Positions 6,216-10,313 of a DNA stretch of 10,313 bases are shown here, in pieces (positions within the stretch are counted from its first letter, which is position 1; each line of letters opens with the position of its first letter). Source of the DNA: JABWCE01 sp046154525 (lineage in GTDB: Bacteria; Bacteroidota; Bacteroidia; NS11-12g; UBA9320); NCBI GenBank assembly GCA_046154525.1, contig JBJXDS010000351.1:1-10313 (forward strand), in the 5' to 3' direction. The position numbers and the translations under genes are program-made. Under the pieces are notes generated by a model. The model was not told where the DNA came from. It searched no databases and was given only the letters and a program-made list of their open reading frames with translations.

Positions 6216-6497
6216 ATGGAAGAAGCATTAGAAGTAATAAACAACACCGAAAAACTGCGGTTTGAGTTAAAAATAGACGAGGATTTTGCCATTATAGAAT
6301 ACCGCTGGCATAAGGGTGATATTGTGTTTATGCACACCTTTGTGCCTGAAGCCGGGCAGGGAAGAGGTATAGCGGGAAAAATGGCTAAGGTTGCTTTGGA
6401 GTATGTGAGGGATAATAATTTAAAAATGAAGTTGTATTGCCCCTATATGGCAAGTTATGTGGAACGAAAACCGGAATACAAGGAATTTATTCGTTAG
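6216..6497 (+). CDS. Small GNAT-type N-acetyltransferase (YjdJ-like)
   Basis: A 93-residue protein of the short GCN5-related acetyltransferase group typified by YjdJ. After an N-terminal beta hairpin (FELKIDEDFAIIEYRWHKGDIVFMHTFVP), it carries the acetyl-CoA-binding turn GQGRGIAGKM (47-56), a helix with ALEYVRDNNLKM, and the family's typical end YCPYMASYVERKPEYKE (74-90). Small proteins of this type probably acetylate a small molecule or a protein, but the substrate is not known. It begins 3 nt after the stop of the large secreted protein, so the two share a transcript, although a cytoplasmic enzyme and a surface protein have no obvious common task. Its stop overlaps the 3' end of the convergent muramidase-like gene by 11 bp. 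Confidence 0.85.
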   Translation: MEEALEVINNTEKLRFELKIDEDFAIIEYRWHKGDIVFMHTFVPEAGQGRGIAGKMAKVALEYVRDNNLKMKLYCPYMASYVERKPEYKEFIR

Positions 6498-7173
6498 TTA
6501 TTTGTTTGGTAATTTCTTTATCCAATAAAGCCTTAAACTCTTTCATAAATTTTAGTCCCCGTGGCACATACTTACGGCTGTGTGTTCGTGGAGGGCCTAA
6601 TCTGGGATAGGGCTTACCGGTATTGTGTAAATGAAAAGCATCTTTATATTTTTTTTTATCCAAGTATTTTCCATAGGCGTTTTTAATCCATTGGGTGCCG
6701 TGATAAACGGCTTTGCTGCCCCTTAAAGCTTTCAATTTTATATCTAAATACAGACATTGGTAGCCCATCAACTGAAACGGCCCCCAGGAGGATGCCAGAT
6801 TTTTAAGAGCTTCATCTGAACTGTTAGCTATATCGGCCGTTGTTACACTTTCAAAATTCGGTTTTTCCCCATCTCTTACGGCCTGTAGTTTTACAAAAAT
6901 GTGAGGTTCAAAACGGCTGGGTGCGTCTTTTACACCAGTACATTCTAAAGCAATTAGTGCCAATAAGTATTCGGGAGAAACGTTTAATTCCTCACTTACT
7001 TTTTTTACTTCCTCCGCATAGTTGAGCCAGGTTCTTTCTACAGCAGTAAGGCTGGCATCGCTGTGGGCATAAATGTATCGGTTATAAAGTTTTTGGGCCA
7101 CAAAAACCATAACCACCAATGCAATGGCTACAAAAAACCAAACAATAATTTTATTTTTTTTTCGACTAACCAA
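6487..7173 (-). CDS. Membrane-anchored muramidase / lysozyme-like protein
   Basis: A 228-residue protein with a basic N-terminus (SRKKNK) and one transmembrane helix (about 9-27), so the rest probably lies in the periplasm. Residues about 48-215 follow the order of N-acetylmuramidase domains of the PF11860 type: SPEYLLALIALECTG (66-80), in which Glu77 is the candidate catalytic acid; FEPHIF (88-93), like the family's FERHVF; and LASSWGPFQLMGY (126-138). HLHNTGKPYPRL (181-192) sits where the family has a YNGP-like turn. Peptidoglycan cleavage is the likely activity, but a lytic-transglycosylase mechanism or loss of activity is possible. The start is TTG at 7173: an in-frame stop lies a few codons upstream and the first ATG (residue 22) would cut through the membrane helix. 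The gene converges on and overlaps the acetyltransferase gene by 11 bp. The palindromes at 7202-7229 lie just upstream. Confidence 0.75.
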   Translation of the reverse strand: MVSRKKNKIIVWFFVAIALVVMVFVAQKLYNRYIYAHSDASLTAVERTWLNYAEEVKKVSEELNVSPEYLLALIALECTGVKDAPSRFEPHIFVKLQAVRDGEKPNFESVTTADIANSSDEALKNLASSWGPFQLMGYQCLYLDIKLKALRGSKAVYHGTQWIKNAYGKYLDKKKYKDAFHLHNTGKPYPRLGPPRTHSRKYVPRGLKFMKEFKALLDKEITKQITNE

Positions 7174-7201
7174 TTTGTTCCCTAAATTTTGTTACGCCTA
7201 A

Positions 7202-7229
7202 AATTACAATTTTGTAATTAAGTTACAAA
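7202..7229. promoter_or_regulatory. Overlapping TTGTAA/TTACAA palindromes upstream of the muramidase-like gene
   Basis: AATTACAA (7202-7209), TT and TTGTAATT (7212-7219) form a perfect 18-bp palindrome. A second dyad, TTTGTAA (7211-7217), 5 bp, TTACAAA (7223-7229), shares its middle arm. The three alternating half-sites lie 29-56 bp upstream of the TTG start. They begin inside the candidate leftward -7 box at 7233-7226 and extend over the expected transcription start, as a repressor operator would. AT-rich palindromes are common, so a binding site is only an inference. Confidence 0.4.
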
Positions 7230-7233
7230 TATA
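7226..7233 (-). promoter_or_regulatory. Candidate -7 box (TATATTTG) for the muramidase-like gene
   Basis: Read leftward, TATATTTG matches TAnnTTTG exactly and lies 52 bp before the TTG start at 7173. No TTG is found 17-23 bp further upstream, so only half of the promoter is supported. It overlaps one arm of the TTACAA/TTGTAA palindromes. Confidence 0.35.
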
Positions 7234-7487
7234 ACTTGAACCATATTTCATAGTGGTGAGATGTTTTTTTTCTTATTTTACTTTTTTTATTGCATAAAAA
7301 AGCAACAAAAAAGGGGCTCTAACAAAACTAACTACAAAATTATCAGGAGAATATCTCAACGGCAAAATAAAATGGAAAATTTGCTGAGCCCTCTTTTTAC
7401 ATGTAATTTATATTTATTTCCAAGGTCATGTAGATTATCAATTGTTGAAACCCAGCCGCACCCGTGCCGAAATATTTTTTTGGAGGT
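7234..7487. other. Gene-free stretch between the muramidase-like and acyl-CoA ligase genes
   Basis: No credible gene is seen on either strand. A frame open on the plus strand from 7261 begins with a poly-T-encoded Phe run, resembles no protein family I know and runs into the ligase gene antisense. The stretch contains a T-rich tract (7263-7289), the long-range inverted repeat at 7306-7398, and a short GC-rich patch (about 7452-7470) just after the ligase stop that forms no convincing stem. The ligase has no clean intrinsic terminator here. Confidence 0.5.
7306..7398. repeat. Long-range inverted repeat GGGCTC ... GAGCCC flanked by A and T tracts
   Basis: GGGCTC (7314-7319) is the reverse complement of GAGCCC (7386-7391). 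The arms are 66 bp apart, with an A-tract before the first and CTTTTT after the second, so a closing A/T helix can extend the stem. On either strand the structure ends in a T-run. For leftward transcripts it lies about 100 nt past the ligase stop and could end that mRNA, though a 66-nt loop is large for a terminator. A smaller hairpin (GAGA-ATA-TCTC) lies within the loop. Confidence 0.35.
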
Positions 7488-9140
7488 TTATTCTAATAAT
7501 CGTCTCAGAATCTTTCCAACATTGCTTTTTGGCAACTCGTCCCTAAACTGAATATGTTTTGGCACTTTGTAAGCCGTTAATTTATCCTTACAAAATTCAC
7601 GTATGGATTCCTCAGTTAAATGTTGGTCTCTCTTAACAATAAAAGCACTTACAGCTTCCGTAGTTTTTTCGTCTGGAACCCCTCTAACCCCAATTTCTAA
7701 TACTCCTGGGTGTTCGGATATTACTTTTTCTATTTCATTTGGGAACACATTAAAGCCCGACACTACCACCATTTCCTTTTTACGATCGATTATGCGTGTA
7801 AAGCCATCCTCATCCATAATACCGATATCGCCTGTTAAGAAAAATTCGCCATTAAAAACTTTGGCTGTTTCATCAGGCCTTTCCCAATATCCAGGCATTA
7901 CTTGCGGGCCTTTTATCCCTATTTCACCTGCTTGTCCATATGGAACTTCTTTTCCATCATCATCAAAAAATTTAAAAATGGTGGATGATAATGGCAATCC
8001 AATAGTTCCAATCCGGTGGGTACCATCCACTGGATTAACACTTGCCCCTGGGGAGGTTTCAGATAAGCCATAGGCTTCTACTATGGGTTTGCCAGTCATA
8101 TCTTCCCAGCGCTTAGCCACCACATCTTGTAAGGCCATACCACCGGCCAGGGCCAATTTTAAACCGCTAAAATCAACGGTTTTAAAATCGGGATGGTTCA
8201 TCATTAAATTAAAGAGTGTGTTTACGCCCGTTATAAATGAAAACTTTTCTTTCCTCAATTCCTTTAAATATGATTTCATATCGCGAGGGTTGGTTATTAA
8301 CTTATTTTTGGCCCCTAAATGAATGCTTAAAATACAATTGGCGGTTAATGAAAAAATGTGGTACATAGGCAAAGCGGTAATAAAGACCTCTTTACCGGAG
8401 GTAAATAACGAGCCTACCCACGCATCTACCTGGGCCATATTAGCACATATGTTTCCATGTGTAAGTGTTACACCTTTTGGTACTCCGGTAGTTCCACCGG
8501 TGTATTGCAAAAAAGCAACATCCGATAATTTGTAGTTGATAACCGATGGTTTATTTTTAGTGTTAATAGTATTGCAAAAAGGAACGGCCGAAGGCAAAGA
8601 GTAGGGGGGAACCAGTTTTTTAATTTTACGAACCACAAAGTTTACTATGGTCCCTTTTACAGTTCCCAGCATATCACCAAGGGAGGCCAAAATAACTGTT
8701 TCTACTGGTATCTCATTTTGTATTTTTTGAAGATTGGAAGCGAAGTTTTCAAGAATTAACAGCGCTTTTACATCCAAATCCTTAAATTGATGTTTCATTT
8801 CATCCGAAGTGTAGAGCGGATTTACATTTACTACAATCATTCCAGCTTTTAAAATACCAAAAACTGCTATCGGAAATTGGATAACATTAGGTAGTTGGAT
8901 AGCCACCCTATCTCCCGTTTTTAAATTTGTTTTATTTTGAAGCCACCAGGCAAATGCATTGGAATAATCATCCAGTTGGTTATAGGTGATAGATTTACCC
9001 ATATTTTCAACGGCAGGCAAAGAGCCATAATCAATTACTGCCCGGTTTAATATGTCGACTAAAGAGGCGTATTTATTTTCATCAATGGTATGGGGTACCG
9101 ATTTTGGATAGCTTTTTAGCCAAGGATATTCTTGTTGCAT
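7488..9140 (-). CDS. Long-chain fatty acid-CoA ligase (FadD-type AMP-binding enzyme)
   Basis: Activates fatty acids in two steps, through an acyl-adenylate, to acyl-CoA for beta-oxidation or lipid synthesis; it probably acts at the inner face of the cytoplasmic membrane. The 550-residue length is normal for FadD-like enzymes. All ANL-superfamily motifs are present: the phosphate-binding loop YTGGTTGVPKG (213-223), ALPMYHIF (256-263), the adenine/Mg motif AYGLSETSPG (356-365), LTGDIG (435-440) with the ribose-binding Asp, the hinge DRKKE (452-456), the FadD-signature text VSGFNVFPNEIE (460-471), and the C-terminal catalytic Lys543 in NVGKILRR. Long-chain specificity rests on the FadD signature; medium-chain substrates remain possible. 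The ATG at 9140 opens MQQEYPWLKSYP, a typical start for this group. The gene lies 84 bp downstream of the cyclase gene in the same direction. No full promoter is visible in that gap, so they may be co-transcribed. Confidence 0.94.
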   Translation of the reverse strand: MQQEYPWLKSYPKSVPHTIDENKYASLVDILNRAVIDYGSLPAVENMGKSITYNQLDDYSNAFAWWLQNKTNLKTGDRVAIQLPNVIQFPIAVFGILKAGMIVVNVNPLYTSDEMKHQFKDLDVKALLILENFASNLQKIQNEIPVETVILASLGDMLGTVKGTIVNFVVRKIKKLVPPYSLPSAVPFCNTINTKNKPSVINYKLSDVAFLQYTGGTTGVPKGVTLTHGNICANMAQVDAWVGSLFTSGKEVFITALPMYHIFSLTANCILSIHLGAKNKLITNPRDMKSYLKELRKEKFSFITGVNTLFNLMMNHPDFKTVDFSGLKLALAGGMALQDVVAKRWEDMTGKPIVEAYGLSETSPGASVNPVDGTHRIGTIGLPLSSTIFKFFDDDGKEVPYGQAGEIGIKGPQVMPGYWERPDETAKVFNGEFFLTGDIGIMDEDGFTRIIDRKKEMVVVSGFNVFPNEIEKVISEHPGVLEIGVRGVPDEKTTEAVSAFIVKRDQHLTEESIREFCKDKLTAYKVPKHIQFRDELPKSNVGKILRRLLE

Positions 9141-9224
9141 AGTTTATTTATGTTAAACAGGTCTTTTGTAATTATTTGCGGTATTTTGTACAGCTAGTTT
9201 ATGATTTTTTAGTTTTCAAATATC

Positions 9225-10313
9225 TTAACTTTTTTTTGAGTCTGCAAAGTACATATCAATATTACCTTTATTTTTTGCCTCTATTTTGCCCCTATGGGTA
9301 AAGTCGTATTTTGATTCTACCATTTTATAGGTGATGGCAGATACATTAATTTTATCGGGTTCGCCATGTTGTTCCATCCGGGCTGCAGTATTTACAGTAT
9401 CTCCCCAAATATCGTAGGCAAATTTTTTACGCCCTACAACTCCCGCCACCAATGGGCCACTATGAATTCCCACCCTTATTCTAAAGTAAGAGTTTCCTTC
9501 CAAAGCTCTTTTTTTAACCATTTCCTGCATAAACTCCACTATCTCAAAAGCAGCATCAATAACGGGAGATGGATTATGAACGTGACCCTTAGGGATATTT
9601 TGTGCTATTCCATAGGCACATAAGTAGGCATCCCCAATTGTTTTTATTTTTTCAATTCCGTGCTTTTCAATAATGTTATCAAAGGCACAATAGCAGGTGT
9701 CTATTTCACCTACCAAATCAATTGGCGACATTTTTTCACTCATCGTTGTAAAATCCTTAAAATCGGTAAACATCACCGTGACCATTTCATATTCGCGGGC
9801 CGTAGCTTTTCCGTTTATTTTTAATTCATTTGCAGTTTCTAATGGCAAAATATTAAGCAGCAATTCATCCGAACGCTTTTTTTCGTTGGTTATAATTTCA
9901 TTTTTTTCAGCTAGCTCTATGGCAGTGCGTTGTTTGCTTTTAAATTGCTTAAATAACACTATGGCTATAAAAAGGAAAACGGCCAGCAGTGAAAGAATAA
10001 AATATTTTTGAAGCCTTTGACGGATAACTTCCAATTCCTTTATTTTTTTATCTTTTTCAAGCAGCTTGTTTCTAATCTCCAGCCTCTCCGCCTCTTCTGT
10101 CATCTTATTCAACTGAATCGATGTTTCATTTAAAACATTTTGTTTTTCTAACAATTCAAGTTGTTTTTTTTCAATTAGTTCTTTGTTGGTGATGTTGTCT
10201 TTGGCAAGGGCATCAATTTCCTTTTTAATCAGTTGCGTTTCTTCTTTTTGTTGTTTTATTTTTTCTTCTTGTTTTTTAAGCGATTCACCCCGGTCGGTCA
10301 AAGCTGCTTTACT
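9225..10313 (-). CDS. Class III adenylate cyclase with coiled coil and TM helix, 5' end cut by window
   Basis: Makes cyclic AMP from ATP; the catalytic domain is expected on the cytoplasmic side of a membrane anchor. The frame is open through the right edge and the nearest start-like codon is only a TTG at 10301, so the true N-terminus is outside. Numbering from the first whole codon at the edge (362 residues visible): a Lys/Glu-rich coiled coil (about 11-98), one TM helix (about 104-121, ILSLLAVFLFIAIVLF), a helical linker ending SDELLLNILP, then the cyclase domain (about 172-355). Metal-binding Asp184 (MFTDFKDFT) and Asp228 (KTIGDAYLC) are present. Lys224 and Asp301 (YDIWGDTVN) are the adenine-selecting pair, and Asn308 and Arg312 (NTAARM) complete the active site. 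Related Bacteroidota proteins carry N-terminal TPR repeats, which probably fill the missing part. Confidence 0.93.
   Translation of the reverse strand, partial: SKAALTDRGESLKKQEEKIKQQKEETQLIKKEIDALAKDNITNKELIEKKQLELLEKQNVLNETSIQLNKMTEEAERLEIRNKLLEKDKKIKELEVIRQRLQKYFILSLLAVFLFIAIVLFKQFKSKQRTAIELAEKNEIITNEKKRSDELLLNILPLETANELKINGKATAREYEMVTVMFTDFKDFTTMSEKMSPIDLVGEIDTCYCAFDNIIEKHGIEKIKTIGDAYLCAYGIAQNIPKGHVHNPSPVIDAAFEIVEFMQEMVKKRALEGNSYFRIRVGIHSGPLVAGVVGRKKFAYDIWGDTVNTAARMEQHGEPDKINVSAITYKMVESKYDFTHRGKIEAKNKGNIDMYFADSKKS

Noticed and set aside
7440..7487. GC-rich patch after the ligase stop as a terminator or tRNA fragment
   Set aside because: The only dyad, GCAC-GG-GTGC, has too small a loop and no T-run, and no cloverleaf can be drawn.
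7261..7551. 96-codon plus-strand ORF starting in the T-rich tract
   Set aside because: Its composition is that of AT-rich non-coding DNA, it matches no family I recognise, and it runs antisense into the well-supported acyl-CoA ligase gene.
7603..8535. Several plus-strand ORFs of 70-156 codons
   Set aside because: They are antisense to the acyl-CoA ligase, whose full motif set fixes the coding strand.
9141..9224. Promoter of the acyl-CoA ligase in the 84-bp gap after the cyclase
   Set aside because: No exact TAnnTTTG match is found on the leftward strand. The closest, GATATTTG near the cyclase stop, has a wrong first base and no partner box.

Overview
The window looks like core chromosome of a low-GC member of the Bacteroidota. 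The evidence is a secreted multidomain protein ending in a type IX secretion sorting domain, a LytTR response regulator, AT-rich intergenic DNA with TAnnTTTG-type -7 boxes, and a lack of strong Shine-Dalgarno sites. Genus cannot be told from this sequence.

Left part (1-2514): the DNA polymerase III sliding clamp gene dnaN runs leftward off the edge, missing only its last few codons. Diverging from it is an orphan LytTR-type response regulator, preceded by a 16-bp leader hairpin. A 428-bp gene-free stretch follows, with a small inverted repeat, two GC-rich hairpins that share sequence, and a good rightward intrinsic terminator.

Middle (2515-7173): a FlK-like hotdog thioesterase overlaps smpB, the tmRNA partner used in ribosome rescue. 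Next is a 922-residue secreted LamG/repeat/T9SS protein behind a good Bacteroidota promoter, followed 3 nt later by a small YjdJ-type acetyltransferase. That gene converges, with an 11-bp overlap, on a leftward gene for a membrane-anchored muramidase-like protein that appears to start at TTG.

Right part (7174-10313): a 314-bp gene-free stretch holds overlapping TTGTAA/TTACAA palindromes and a long-range inverted repeat. Then come two leftward genes, a FadD-type long-chain acyl-CoA ligase and a TM-anchored class III adenylate cyclase whose N-terminus lies outside the window.

Most genes are recognisable housekeeping or cell-surface functions and form no obvious single system. I see no CRISPR array, tRNA, rRNA, transposase, phage module or defence cluster. 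The least explained signals are non-coding: the leader hairpin of the LytTR gene, the hairpin cluster at 2216-2429, and the palindromes and inverted repeat at 7202-7398.
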